Made by a program: the position numbers and the translations under genes. A stretch of 64,000 bases of DNA. It comes from Chaenocephalus aceratus. Taxonomy: Eukaryota; Chordata; Actinopteri; Perciformes; Channichthyidae. The stretch lies in contig JAMFTG010000325.1 in the NCBI GenBank assembly GCA_023974075.1, positions 52,196-116,195 of the forward strand, in the 5' to 3' direction. Shown here piece by piece: positions 1 to 11,735 of the stretch. Positions within the stretch are counted from its first letter, which is position 1; each line of letters opens with the position of its first letter. The notes under the pieces are model-generated. The model was not told the origin of the DNA, did not search any database, and saw only the letters and a list, made by a program, of their open reading frames with translations.

Positions 1-1076
1 AGGTGTTTAATAGTCTAAACATTTGGGAAAAGGCTAGCCAAAGGAGTACACCTCAATGTAGTTTCAACTTTCACCCGTTGGCTCATGTTAGCTTTTGTTC
101 GTTGTTCTCGTGTCCAGGAGAGAAGCTTGGAATAAAGAGACCATTTGAGTCTCTGGCATAAGGTTCAGATGGGTACTTTCATTAAATGGCGCGGTAATGT
201 AACAAGCAGGAGATGGTTCTGAGAAAACAGCTGTGTTCTCGGGTCTGCGGCGGAGGAGAAAAAGAGACACCCAAACACGCACGTCGGCTTATCCTCCGTT
301 GGCTCCTCCTCACGTGCCGGTTGGCGTAGCAGGGGGTCTGCCCACCTCGGTCTTCAATGTCCGTCATTGCGCACAACAGAGGATTCAGACGTTGTTTATT
401 CAATACATAACTAAACACGCCTTTTCTCCTCATACTCTCTTTCATGACTTTTTATTTAATACATTTTAACGGCCACAATCGTTGTTTACTCAAAAACGGA
501 AGTCAAGCTTACTCGTGATAGTTCGGAGATCTCTTCCGGAATAGATTTTCAAAATAAACTTTAGCCTCAGTCGAATGCTAACCGTAAATGTTTTCACAAT
601 AAAACAGTTTTAAGTTTACTGTATATTTACCATAAATACATCATTAAACATTGATTTTAATTTCTTAGAGTCAGTTTAGTGTTTTCAGCACTTTCTGTAG
701 TTGTTGTGTGGTTTTTGCCGAGGCAGGAATATGGCAGTGAGTCATGCGGGCCTGAGAAAGAAAGTACTACAGTAGGTGAGCCATGGAAATGAAAAGAGTG
801 TCGTGTCCTTGATGGACCTCAGTGAAATCATACTGATCCCTGCAAAGCCTACAGAGAACGTCAGAGTGAAAACTTCAAAGTACTAAACGATGAAACACAC
901 AAGGCGCAACCCCTGAATTCTTGTTGTCATTTATTATTGTGTTTGTTGTTGCTTTCAGTTTCAACATAATTTACCTCCAGGGATTTTAAACACCGATGTG
1001 TGGGAGAAAACAAAACTGGGAGGTACTTGTACTTCACTTAAGTATTTCCATGTTATGCTACTTTATACTACAATTA
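1..1076. other. No recognisable gene
   Basis: AT-rich, non-coding-looking sequence. Only short open frames occur, with no recognisable motifs, and I could not place any exon with confidence. It is probably intergenic DNA or old repeat. Confidence 0.4.
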
Positions 1077-1261
1077 TTTAACAGCTACTTTTAACAAAAG
1101 GCATCTCTAAAAATGTAACTAGTGTATGAACTCTATAGAGAGGCGAAGTCCCTCCCTTTCCTCCATGGGACCTTATATCGGAAAAAGTATTGGAGTCAAT
1201 GGCGAGAGAAAGATTATCTTTCGATCCCGTTTGAATTGGGCGACGAATTATGATGCTGAAC
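1077..1261 (+). repeat. Dispersed repeat copy A (inverted partner at about 9584-9760)
   Basis: The block around CATGGGACCTTAT, GTCAATGG.GAGAGAAA and TTTCGATCCCGTTTGAATTG recurs in reverse complement at about 9584-9760. By eye the two copies diverge by roughly a quarter. It abuts the start of the copia LTR at 1262. The family is not identified. Confidence 0.7.
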
Positions 1262-1453
1262 TGTTGTGAACGATTCATCTCTTGAATCTGTTCAATCTGT
1301 CAATCACACAGCTGGTTCTAATAAAGGGATCATTGCTCGGAGAACTCAGCCAGTGTCATGTGAACTACAATGCAAGTGTGTGGTATTTTATTCCTCCGTA
1401 GTATTAGTCCAAGGCTATCTAGACCTTTGCTGGTAATGGCTGCTGCGCCAACA
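1262..1453 (+). mobile_element. Probable 5' LTR of a Ty1/copia-type retrotransposon
   Basis: The segment starts TGTTG and ends CAACA, the inverted ends expected of an LTR, and contains AATAAAG near 1320. It lies directly upstream of a tRNA-iMet-like primer binding site, and a copia-type gag start follows. No matching 3' LTR was seen in the window, so the LTR boundaries rest on the ends and the primer site alone. Confidence 0.6.
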
Positions 1454-1467
1454 GGTTATGGGCCCAG
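1454..1467 (+). other. Copia primer binding site (initiator tRNA anticodon arm)
   Basis: The 14-base string GGTTATGGGCCCAG is the reverse complement of the CUGGGCCCAUAACC anticodon arm of eukaryotic initiator tRNA-Met. Copia-group elements are known to prime from an internal fragment of this tRNA rather than its 3' end. The position directly after the LTR end supports the call. Confidence 0.7.
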
Positions 1468-1472
1468 AAAGG

Positions 1473-1590
1473 ATTTTGGAAACCGATGGAATCGTTTGTG
1501 CTTTTGACGGAGATGAGAAAAACTATGAGTTGTGGGAAACAAAGTTTCTTGGCCACCTGCGTCTACAAGGGCTGAAAAGCACCATAAAGG
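1473..1590 (+). pseudogene. Copia gag, N-terminal fragment
   Basis: An open stretch of about 39 codons from the ATT at 1473 contains NYELWETKFLGHLRLQGLK, the typical N-terminal gag motif of copia elements (DUF4219/UBN2 type). The frame is cut at about 1590 and gag resumes near 5376, so about 3.8 kb of foreign DNA has split the gene. No start codon is seen; this is a remnant. Confidence 0.75.
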
Positions 1591-1782
1591 CTTCAACTCC
1601 CGGCGGCTGGGTACTTCCGGTTTGAGTACAGAGTTTTGACAGCTTGACAGTTTGTTAAGTCACACCGAGAGCAAGAATGAGCGGATTTCGGGGTAAAGAA
1701 AAGCGATTGGCCTTCCAGCGTGTAAGAAAGTCGGCACTACATTGCCGTGTGCCCCTTTGTACACATTCGTCCCGTTTTCAGA

Positions 1783-1990
1783 ATCAGAATACCTTTATTA
1801 GTCCCACAGAGGGGACATTTGCAGCGTTACAGCAGGAAAGAGCCACAGACCGCTTAGTGTTGAATATCTTGCGTTAAAAAGTACGAAGTTATAATATAAT
1901 AAACAATATGCTAAAAAAAAGATAAAAAACAAATCAAATCTACAAATCAAATCCTGTAGCAGTTCTTAGGATTTAGCAGCCCGGTATATA
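1783..1990 (-). repeat. LINE 3'-end-like fragment (Rex1-type)
   Basis: AGAATCAGAATACCTTTATTAGTCCC is the reverse complement of the GGGACTAATAAAGG-type 3' end of fish Rex1-like LINEs. A related copy lies at 43003-43110. Only the tail region is present. Confidence 0.55.
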
Positions 1991-3616
1991 CATTAGTTAT
2001 TCTTTCACACACAGTGACGTCACGAGCTACCCACAATGCAACGCGCGCCATATATATATATATATAAATACGCCATTTTCCTGGAGGTGCCAATATAAAC
2101 AGACTATGATATTCTGCTTGCACCTCGCGTGAAATGGCGGATACCGGAAGTACGGTGTCGCCCTCGGCCCAAAATCCGTGTGTGTGTGAAAGAATTAAAG
2201 ATGGCATACGTATATAAAGTATATATTGCACATAAAGCACATAGTTTGACGGTATTTAACAGCAGCAAGTTACACAATTTAATGTAATAATCGGGAGATA
2301 AGTTTCCATTCATTTCGGCAAGCCTGGGCAACAACGATTAAAAGATTTCTTGCTCCCAAACCAATTGTGTATTTCATTACAAAAAGCAGTTCTACCATAC
2401 TATGTTTAGGTACTAATGAATTATATCCTCAAAACAAACGCATAAAGAACAAAGGAAAATACATAATTGAATAAATCCACAATATGATAACATTTTACAG
2501 ATTAATTTAATACACTTTTACAAAACATAGGTTGATGTTATATCGGGGGAAAAATACATATTTAAACATTTCAATTAGTCTCTGCATATTTAAGTAAAGC
2601 TAGTTTATATAACAGATGTACAATATCCAGAAAGTAGATGCAAACATATCCTCTGAAAGAGTGTTAGTCGTCGAGTTGAGTAGTGAGCCATTCGTTCTTT
2701 TTTCGTGGTGCGATGTCTGCTGAGAGGTCCTTGTATGCCTCGCTGACTTTGAGGACATCTGGGTCTGGCAGCTCCCCCCGCACGGCCTTGTAACGTGTTT
2801 ATATGATAATTAGGACTTTAAGAACAATTTTACACTCAGACAACAATCACAAAGTTGTAGCACGCTACATACAATTACTTAGGACAATAGATATGACCTT
2901 ACACCGTCAGCAACTGTAAACGGCTTTGGCTTAGTGGAAGTGAACTCCATGTCACTCACTCTGCCTGGTTTCACACCCTATTCATTACAGAAGACTTGTC
3001 AAATGAATTGAAAAGGTCGTTAATGCAACGTACTAAATCAGCTCTTGGCACAAAGGAAGTACTCATTAAACCGTGGACTGGTTGTGAACACATGCTGTAC
3101 TTACCATGGTTCTTGGCTTGTGCCATCGCTGCTCTGTTTCAGTGCAGCTGAGGACAGGGGGACAGCAGCCAGGTTGAGTGTTGAGGAGTAGTGTGCGGGA
3201 GTGATGGCGAGAAGAAGCCTCAGGTTCGTCTCATGAGGCTTCATCAGGGGCTTCATTTGAACACAAACCCCCTGCTGGTCAAAGTGTGTACAACAGGCAG
3301 ATTGGACATCTCAACAGTGTGCTGTATCTCATACCGAGTTCCCATTGAGTAAAGCCTTAGAATAACTCTAAACAACGAACATTAAATCATATTTTCATGT
3401 TAACAATATTGTTTTTATTCCAGTTGAATGATTGTGATTGAAAAGCCTAAGGAGGCTGGTAAACATTGCAAAGAGGGATTTGTGTTCCTTAATAATATTC
3501 GTAAACGTAACCATGTTGTAGCCTGGGCTAAACGATATCAAAGAATACATTTATTAACTACATTATCTCATTTAGCTGTAGCTTTTATAAACAACAACAA
3601 ATAAGTATTGTTCAGT

Positions 3617-3672
3617 CTTTGAACCAGAGACCCTGCGGTCGTGAGTCAACCGCTTTCCAGCTGAGCCACAGC
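3617..3672 (-). repeat. tRNA-derived SINE head
   Basis: Read on the minus strand this gives GTGCTGTGGCTCAGCTGG followed by a GGTCTCTGGTTCAAA B-box-like block, the layout of a tRNA-derived SINE promoter. There is no acceptor stem pairing for a true tRNA gene. Confidence 0.5.
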
Positions 3673-5375
3673 ACACACGCTGAGTCTCCCTGAAAACACT
3701 GCAAGATATGTATTCCTGTTTTTATTGATGTTTTTATTCCTACATTTATTTATGCTTGTATCTATTTATTATGACATGTTCCGACCTCTATATGAGTGAG
3801 GGTCTCTTGATTCCATCGTGTCACCGGGCCCGGGTACAGGAGGGGTAATATGGTTCTTAGTATACATCCATGGGTATTATGAGCGTTGTAGTTCAACGGT
3901 TCAACCGATCTGAATCGCTTCGTGAAGCAGTCCCGTGGTATCGACAGGCGGCGAGGCTTCGTTTGTCATCGACGACGTCACTGGCCCAAAACGATACAAG
4001 CCTCGATACATGCTTCACAAAAAGCTTCGGGGATTACTCGACACACGCTCCGAAGCCTCGGCGCGATACGTAACATCACTCGTGTGCGGTCTGGAACAGC
4101 AGTGCAACATTGTGGTTGGTGCCGTTCCAGCTACACAGGAACACGTTGCCACGGCAATCTCCACAGGTGAGCAGTTCTTAAAACAAAATGTCAGTCATTT
4201 TACATTTAGGACGCTGCTTCAATACAACAGACAGATGAGAAAGCTGAGAGCAGGCTGATCAGTAGTAGTAGGTGTGGGAAAAGGCTAAACCATGTCAGGT
4301 CGTCAGTCACATCACATACACAGAAGTTCTGCTGTTTGGAATACTGTCATTTAAGGACATTCAAACAGATACGCTTGTATAGCCTGTCTCAGCTCTCTCA
4401 ATGTATTATCTTATATTATAACTACATAAAATAGTGTTAGTAGAATGTTGAACAGCTTAACATAGATGTAGGGTACAAAACCAGCACTTACCTAACACTG
4501 GCCAATACAAATGGACCCAACATGGATCATACTAACCATTCAGTAAAGAACAGCCGTCACACCTGGGGTTTCCATGAAAGCAGAGACGGGTTTCAACCTC
4601 ATTAAGAATCTTTGATGAAAGCTAAGTTTGGGTTTAGCTAATGTATTTATCATTTTACACGAGAGGGTTACAAAACGAAAATAAATCTGTAGCCCCTTCA
4701 TGCTACACACACATAGCTAGCTACCAGTTGATGTGAGCACATGTATTGTCACTATCTGTTGCAACACGTCAGCTAGTCCTAATCCTAAATCACAGGTTAC
4801 CTACTCTCAAAACCCCAGAACATGAACCTGATTGAGGCTTTGAACCGATTAACACCTTTTATTTTCCTCCCTACTCTGAGATCGTGAGGCTTTTCATGCT
4901 TTCTCATGGACCTGTAACAGCTAGCCCTGACGCTCACTCTCCCTGAAGGTAGATCTTTGTTTGAAACTGTGGGGAATTGGATATTATTCATGTTATCCAA
5001 AAAAACGTAATAGTACATCATTAAAACGCTTTACACCGTATCAAGACTGTCCATTTATGAAAGTTAGCCAGTAACTACAGCTTTGTTTGTCACGTACCTT
5101 CATAATTGTCGACGTAGCTGGATATGTAGCTACATCTTGAACCCCTTTTCTCTTTTGCTCCCTGAGCCTGCCGCTTGTACCAGCCGATGTACATCACTGA
5201 TGTTAACCTTCGGTAGGTCTTGGAGACATCGAGTGTAAAATAGTGCCTATATAATATATATACGCTATCTATCGCTCTTCCCTCTACCGCTCTACTGTAG
5301 ACCGGAAGTTTACAACCGCACACCCAGCCGCCGGAAGTTGATAGACGCCATCTTGTGCAACTAGCCAATTGAAAG

Positions 5376-5763
5376 AGCCTGACAGTGGCGGAGGCGAAGA
5401 GGACGCAGAAGGAGCCGCAGAAGACGCTGATAAAAATGAAGAAGTCTACGCTGAACTTATTCAATTGTTGGACGATACAAGTTTGTCTCTGGTCACGAGA
5501 GATGCAGCGGACGATGGGAGAACGGCGTTGAAGATTCTGAGGGATCACTACGCAGGTACAGGAAAACCGCGTGTGGTCAGCTTGTAGACAGAGCTTACGT
5601 CTCTCCAGAAATATGCTAATGAAAGCATCACAGACTATATCATACGAGCAGAGACTGCTATCTCAGCACTGAGGAATGCAGAAGAGATTTTGAGTGACGG
5701 TTTATTGATAGCTATGATTCTGAAGGGGCTGCCAGCTGTTTTCTATCCACACTACACAAAGTG
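5376..5763 (+). pseudogene. Copia gag, central part
   Basis: The reading frame continues the gag from 1473-1590: an acidic Glu/Asp-rich stretch, then VYAELIQLLDDTSLSLV, then ALKILRDHYAG (UBN2-type gag). An in-frame TAG falls at 5585, after which the same frame continues through [20 protein letters not shown] to [12 protein letters not shown], ending in TGA at 5762. A last piece (EFKAKPRSYES) follows in another frame to about 5850. Stops and frame changes show that the gene is dead. Confidence 0.8.
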
Positions 5764-5859
5764 AAGAGAAGATCACCTTCGCCGAGTTCAAAGCCAAGCC
5801 GAGGAGCTACGAGAGCACTGAGAAGTTCAGTGGGAGCTCAGTTGATGACAGACTTTGAC

Positions 5860-6480
5860 GAGAGTTTCGAGCCACGAAAACATGTCCTGGAGTTGGCTGA
5901 TGAAGCGAGGGCCTCTGGCATCGCGCTGAAGAGAGGTGCAGCCAACGTTTGGCTGAAAGACAATACGGGTCGAGAGGTGGAGACGATGCTGACGGGGGCG
6001 CTGTACGTCCCATCCTTTCCCCAAGACATTTTCTCGGTCAAAGCAGCGACGACCAATGGAGCCACGGTCGTATTCAAAGAAGGACAGAACAAGCTCATTC
6101 ACGAGAACGGTACGACATTTGATATCAAGATGTATGATAGATTGTTTTATTTAAACACAGTTGATGATGAACATGTTGATGAATGTCATGGGTGTTATGA
6201 TATCAAAACATGGCACGAAATTCTAGGTCACTACGAAGATGTGTTGAAATTGCAAAAAGTCACAGAGGGTATGACAATTAAAGGCAAAACTGATACATCT
6301 AAATTTGACATGTGAAGTGTGCACTAAAGGGAAATTTGCTCAGAGCCAGATGAAAGGGCAAAGGCTGCACTGCAGCTTGTACACACAGATTTGTCTGGAC
6401 CTATAGATCTACAGCTAAAGATGGGTTCAGATACACATGAGCATTTACTGATGACTATTCAGGAGCAGTTTTATTTTATT
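5860..6480 (+). pseudogene. Copia pol fragment: protease C-terminal half, pre-integrase, integrase start
   Basis: The frame through 5860-6315 carries LYVPSFPQDIFSVKAAT, typical of the end of copia protease, then TWHEILGHYEDVLKLQ, the histidine-containing gag-pre-integrase zinc motif. After a stop at 6313 the CTKGKF, LVHTDLSGPI and FTDDYSGAV motifs of the copia integrase can be read with further frame changes. The zinc knuckle and the protease active-site Asp are absent. The element is cut near 6480 by a later insertion, and RT sequence reappears at about 8690. Confidence 0.8.
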
Positions 6481-6494
6481 TTTTTTAATCTAAT

Positions 6495-6960
6495 GCCGCA
6501 TTTCCACTGCAGCGGGTAGCCCCGTTTAAGCGTCCTTTATCGTCCTCAAGCGGCCAGGCCAGTTTTTGGTGGCCTTTCCATGTAGCGTAGCACCGGCTAG
6601 CGGGTACTTTTTCCGGCCCCATGAAATCGTGGTTCTATCAGGCCAGGGCTGAACTAGTGACGTCAACACACTCGACTGCCGATTGGTCAGAGAGAATCGT
6701 CACGAGATCGCGCGCGAGGTCATCCCTAGCGTCGCATATATATCTAGAAGCAAGCTTGCAGCATTTTTATACACGAGGAGCTACAAAATGGCAACGTCAA
6801 AGAAAAGCACACCGTGGTCGACCGAGGAGGTGACGACGTTCCTACATCTCATTGGGGATGATAAAATCCAGCGGGAGCTCGACGGAACAACTCGAAATGT
6901 GAAGCCGATCGCCCCGCCTACACTGCGTTGCTACCTCAGGTCCTAAACCCGGAGTAATCT
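6495..6960 (+). mobile_element. Harbinger-like element, 5' part with SANT/Myb-like ORF start
   Basis: It begins with GCCGCATTTCCACTGCAGCGGG, which matches the terminal sequence of the TIR elements at 28230-28980 and 32800-33411. At 6788 an ATG opens MATSKKSTPWSTEEVTTF...LDGTTRN, a Myb/SANT-like DNA-binding start of the kind found beside PIF/Harbinger transposases. The ORF stops at 6946 after about 52 codons. The right terminus was not found. It lies inside the copia integrase. Confidence 0.55.
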
Positions 6961-7370
6961 GCGGCCGCGAGCTGTTATGTGCCATCATGACACGCATGGT
7001 GTTCTTTTTTTATATATTATAATGAAGCGCGAGCTGTGAGCTCGAGTCTGCTGCTCCGCGATGATGGTCGAGCTTCAGCAGCCACATTAGCTACGGGTGC
7101 GTTCGTTAATATTAACTGTGGTCCGGAGTCACTGCGGCACAGACTGGACCGCTGGTGAACAGCTGTTAGAACGGGCCGCTCAGGTGCTCAGAGCAGAGCT
7201 CCCTGTCGGAGCGCAGAGCGTGATGTGCACTGAGAAGTTTTTCTGTCGCAATATTATTTAATGAATCGTTGAGCTAGCTAACATACATTGTCACTATCTG
7301 CTAACGTTAGCTTTAGCCTTCATTTTCTAATAGTTTTTTTCATATGCTATAAACAGAGGTGGTATAGATA

Positions 7371-7890
7371 TTGTACTTGAGTAGTAGAAGCACTCAGATC
7401 TTGTAGTAGAGTAAAAGTAGAAGTACTCAGATCTTGTACTTGAGTAAAAGTAGAAGTACTCAGATCTTGTACTTGAGTAAAAGTAGAAGTACTCAGGTCT
7501 TGTACTTGAGTAAAAGTAGAAGTACTCAGATCTTGTACTTGAGTAAAAGTAGAAGTACTCAGATCTTGTACTTGAGTAAAAGTAGAAGTACTCAGATCTT
7601 GTACTTGAGTAAAAGTAGAAGTACTCAGATCTTGTACTTGAGTAAAAGTAGAAGTACTTAGATCTTGTACTTGAGTAAAAGTAGAAGTACTCAGATCTTG
7701 TACTTGAGTAAAAGTAGAAGTACTCAGATCTTGTACTTGAGTAAAAGTAGAAGTACTCAGATCTTGTACTTGAGTAAAAGTAGAAGTACTCAGATCTTGT
7801 ACTTGAGTAAAAGTAGAAGTACTCAGATCTTGTACTTGAGTAAAAGTAGAAGTACTCAGATCTTGTACTTGAGTAAAAGTAGAAGTACCA
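7371..7890. repeat. 33-bp minisatellite (about 14 units) of the AGTAAAAGTAGAAGTACT family
   Basis: The unit TTGTACTTGAGTAAAAG + TAGAAGTACTCAGATC repeats with almost no variation; rare changes are seen near 7497 and 7660. Single-copy flanks at 7360-7380 and 7890-7990 carry the same words. The family recurs at 9858-9990, 21125-21250, 43735-44580, 56960-57075 and 58828-58960. Open frames through the array are only a consequence of a unit length divisible by three. Confidence 0.9.
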
Positions 7891-8074
7891 GAATGTAGGA
7901 ATACTCTGTTACAGTAAAAGTCCTGCATTCAAAATGTTCCTCAAGTGAAAGTAGAAAAGTATTCTCATCAAAATATAGTGAAAGACAGTGAAAGTAGTCG
8001 TTGTGCAGATCGGTCCATTTCAGAATAATATATATATATGTTTTATAATGATTGATCATGAAAGTGTCCTCAAA

Positions 8075-8178
8075 GCTGGTGAAGGTGCAGCTAGTCTGAA
8101 GTACTTTGTAGACTGCAGGGTAGCTGGTGAAGGTGCAGCTAGTCTGGAGTACTTTGTAGACTGCAGGGTAGCTGGTGG
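8075..8178. repeat. Two tandem copies of a 48-bp unit
   Basis: AGCTGGTGAAGGTGCAGC...GACTGCAGGGT occurs twice in a row (starts near 8077 and 8125) with one visible base change. Confidence 0.8.
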
Positions 8179-8689
8179 ATTTACTCCAGATGGAACTAAA
8201 GTCTGATTCAACACTTGGTTATATTTCACATCATTCATCCACATCTGTGAAGTAACTAAAAGTATTCAATACATGTAGTGGAGGAAAAGTACACCATGTA
8301 CCTCTGAACTGTAGAGGAGAAGAAGAACAAAGTAGCAAAACATTGAAGTATCTCAAAATTGTACCCAAGTATAGTACTTGTTGAGTTGATGAATTGTACT
8401 TTACACCAGTGACTATACAGATAGAAAGACTCAGCCTTGCACAGAGGCATGAAAATACATTTTCAAAATGCTCAACAGTGCTGCCAAAATTATAAACTGA
8501 CTGCTACACAATTAAAATAAATGTTTTTATATATATCTATTAGATGGGATTCTTTAACTGCTGCTTTAGTTGTTCTGACTGCTAACATCATCTGTTATTC
8601 CTCATTTTAAAGCCGATGTTCTGTGGGGTCGGGGGATCGGATCCTTGTCACCTTTTTCATACCTGGTGAGTTTGCATCCCTGCACTAAG

Positions 8690-8890
8690 GGAACATGACA
8701 CATTCACCCTGACCACACTGCCAGAAGGTAAACATGCAGTGGGGGGCAGATGGGTTTACACGGGGAAAGAGAACCCAGTTCATGCAAAGCCAGCTATGTA
8801 GCAAAAGGCTATAGTCAAGTGTCTGGTATTGATTACAAGGAAACCTTTTCTCCAACTGCAAATATGACATCTGTACTTTTTCTTTTAACA
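8690..8890 (+). pseudogene. Copia reverse transcriptase, N-terminal fragment
   Basis: LPEGKHAVGGRWVY, then (after a frame change near 8800) YVAKGYSQVSGIDYKETFSP can be read. This is the classic first block of copia RT (K.RLVAKG..Q..G.DY..TFSP). It matches the same element as the gag and integrase pieces upstream. No YVDD-containing region or 3' LTR follows; the rest is lost. Confidence 0.75.
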
Positions 8891-9583
8891 TTTATTTGAA
8901 CAGCAAATGGAGGCAAAAGTGACTGCACCCAAAACAATAAACCTGCTAGCTCACTAGCCTAAACTCAGTAACAGAATGTGGGCAACACGTTCTTCTCCAC
9001 AGCCGTGCGACTTCTGAGTCAGACGTCACTTCCCCCTTTTCTATCGTACGGGTACAGCCACTCCCCCTGAACCCCGTTTCCCTGCCAACCCCCCCCCCCC
9101 CCCCCCCCTATACAAGCCCCTCCCTCCCCTATACAAGCCCCTCCCTCTGAACTCAGGGCTCGCTACAATACTGTATACTGTATGCAAAAACTATACAAAA
9201 ACGCCTTTACGCTTTGGAGCTTATTCATCCATCTGTAAGCAACTGCCAGCTAGGTCTCTCAGTGACTCACTCCTGATCGTTCACTGCGCAGTGACAGCTG
9301 CCTACGGGCCTGATGTGTGAAATTGAAACTGATAGATAGAACAAAGGTAGCCTATCAAAACGGCCCAGGGCTGGAACACTTACAAATGTGGGCCGGTAGG
9401 ATTTAGGCAACACGCAGCACCGGGGAAACTCCCGGCGTTCCCAACGGCCAGTCCGCCCCTGCGTAAGAGCCAGCATGCGGGACTGGGATTTGTAGTCTTT
9501 GCGTATTTTTCATAGTCTTATATTTCAACAGTTTTACGACAAACTGTGACTTTTTTGACATAGAAATAATTATTTAAGATCGA
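8891..9583. other. No gene seen; C-rich tract
   Basis: Non-coding sequence with a run of about 20 C at 9090-9110 and a short direct repeat of CCCTCCCCTATACAAGCC next to it. Nothing else was recognised. Confidence 0.5.
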
Positions 9584-9760
9584 CAAATATCATATGTAAT
9601 TCGTGGAACAATTCAAACGGGATCGAAAGATACGTTTTCTCTCTCCATTGACTTCAATACACAATCTTCCCGAAATAAGGTCCCATGGGTCGGAAGTAGA
9701 TGGGCGGGACTTCGCCTCTATAATTCCCAAAAGAGTCAAATTATTTAAACATTTGGTAAA
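9584..9760 (-). repeat. Dispersed repeat copy B (inverted relative to 1077-1261)
   Basis: The reverse complement matches copy A through GAGGCGAAGTCCC, CATGGGACCTTAT and the TTTCGATCCCGTTTGAATTG block. Confidence 0.7.
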
Positions 9761-9857
9761 AGTGCTACTTGATGCAACCATACTATCTAGAAATGTCACA
9801 TATATAAATATAGTTAAATACACACACAAAGGCAATTTATCTGCAGAGTGAATATTT

Positions 9858-9990
9858 TTTATACCTCAAGTACATTTAACTGATATCAAGTAAGATTTTG
9901 AATGCAAGACTTTGACTTAAGTAATTTGACAATAATGTGTTGGTACTTTTACTCAAGTAGAGCATCTGAGTACTTCTCCCCCACGTCACC
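9858..9990 (-). repeat. AGTAAAAGTAGAAGTACT-family repeat, single copy
   Basis: On the minus strand it reads GAGAAGTACTCAGATGC and CTTGAGTAAAAGTACC, the core words of the family expanded at 7371-7890. Confidence 0.6.
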
Positions 9991-10340
9991 CTTGTGGGAA
10001 ACTTTCAGACGGCTCATTTTAAGGAAAACTAGACACTAAAATTGCACGTTTGTGTCAAGCAGTCTGAATCTCCTGCAGTGATGGACTGTAATGCTGCGGT
10101 GTAAACAGAGACCTTCTGTAGTCACACAGGTTTACAGGGATCACAGCGCACTACGGTTGTATATTTAAGGCTAACACATAATATGGTTGCCATGAGATAC
10201 TGTCCACTGTGTGTGGGGGAACATATGGAGTCAAGAAATGTGTGTATTGTGCATGTGACGCATAGAGGTTAACAATAAGCTCGAATACATTTAGACTTAC
10301 ATTTTATTCATAGTGTCAAACAAGGATTTCACATTTCTTC

Positions 10341-10514
10341 TTAACCCTCCTGATGTCTTCGGGTCAAATCTGACCGATGTACTACTTTCATCAATCATAA
10401 CATTTTTGTTTTACATTCGATTGCATTCAGGCTTCATGATATCCTTCACAGGAGACGATTTAAAATGGCTGATCACCACTTTCATTGGATTTTGAATGAT
10501 TTAGTCAACTTTGG

Positions 10515-10559
<45 letters not shown>

Positions 10560-10886
10560 TGTGTTTCCCCACGGTTCCCCCCCCTTATGTGCCCATCCCC
10601 CCATGTGAATCACACACACAGAACAATTTGATACATTTCCCGCTCTTATGTGCCCCTCCCCCACATGGATCACACCTGGCACGCAATACATGTTCAGTGT
10701 CTATTCTTTGTATATTTACTGCAGTTCTTCATGTATTCCAGTACTCTGAGACAATATGTACAGTTTGAAAGGGTGTTAAAGGAAATTTGGTGATGATTCA
10801 TGGTTTTTGTGTTTATGTAATGGCAGTTAAAACGGGACCGGTCACCAAAGTAAGGGGACGGGGGACGAAGACAATAGGAGGGTTGG
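10341..10886. mobile_element. MITE-like element with CCCTCCTGATGTCTTCG ends
   Basis: The left end TTAACCCTCCTGATGTCTTCG is mirrored at the right end by GAAGACAATAGGAGGGTTGG. The TTAA at the left suggests a piggyBac-like target, but the right flank is TTGG. A (CA) tract sits inside at about 10518-10557. No coding sequence is seen. Confidence 0.55.
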
Positions 10887-11395
10887 GATTCAATTTAGTC
10901 ATCACAAGGATTTGAAGATGTCCGCGTGGAGGCAACGTTAATCTCATGGTCTGTTTTTACCAATTCAATGTTATGTTTGCCCATCGACGGGTGAAATTTA
11001 ATTGCTAAATGCTCACATTTAACAAAAGTGCTAGGTGTGCCTTTGAGCATGTCACCTTAATTTATTTGCAATTTCACACTGTGAGCAACAAGTAGAAAAC
11101 ACCCAGAAGACTAAATATGTCATATAGAGTTGAGCATTAAATATACAGCAGCTATTTCAAATCAGCACCCGCATTAAAACCCACAAAAAACATATCTTTT
11201 AAATTGTTATGTTTTATTAAAAGTGGAGAGAAGAGTGCATTTGTTTGGGACTATTTTCAGTCGAGGATCAATCCAGATATTTTAGTATTTGCTGCAGCAG
11301 GACGTTGTGTGTGCGGTTGAATACAAATAAAGTGCAATGATGGTAATAAACGGACATGTCACCCACTTCAAACCGCACATAAATGTGTTTTTAGG

Positions 11396-11612
<217 letters not shown>

Positions 11613-11735
11613 ATGACACCATGTATACATCACTTCAGGGGACATTACATTGACTTACATGCATTTCTTGGAGACTTATCCTAACCTTAACCATAACCAA
11701 CACATGCCTAACCCTAACCCTTACCCTAACTAGTT

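Larger units (their letters stand above)
1591..5375. mobile_element. Insertion splitting copia gag, with imperfect TIR-like ends
   Basis: The insert begins with CAACTCCCGGCGGCTGGGT near 1594-1612. Near its far end the reverse complement of 5323-5341 reads CAACTTCCGGCGGCTGGGT. Both copies are followed inward by ACTTCCGGTYT. This looks like a DNA transposon, or a composite of elements, that landed in the older copia element. It holds other repeats (1783-1990, 3617-3672) but no recognisable transposase. Exact borders and superfamily are uncertain; about 30 bp at the right end fall outside the TIR match. Confidence 0.5.

Noticed and set aside
2041..2070. TA-rich tract as a TATA promoter
   Set aside because: It is a simple (TA)n repeat inside an insertion with no gene downstream.
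5090..5548. 152-codon minus-strand open frame
   Set aside because: No family features. It overlaps the TIR-like insertion border and the antisense of copia gag.
7347..7928. 193-residue open frame of repeated STFTQVQDL units and possible CRISPR-like array
   Set aside because: It is a 33-bp tandem minisatellite without spacers, and the unit length divisible by three explains the open frame. The host is a vertebrate, so CRISPR is not expected.
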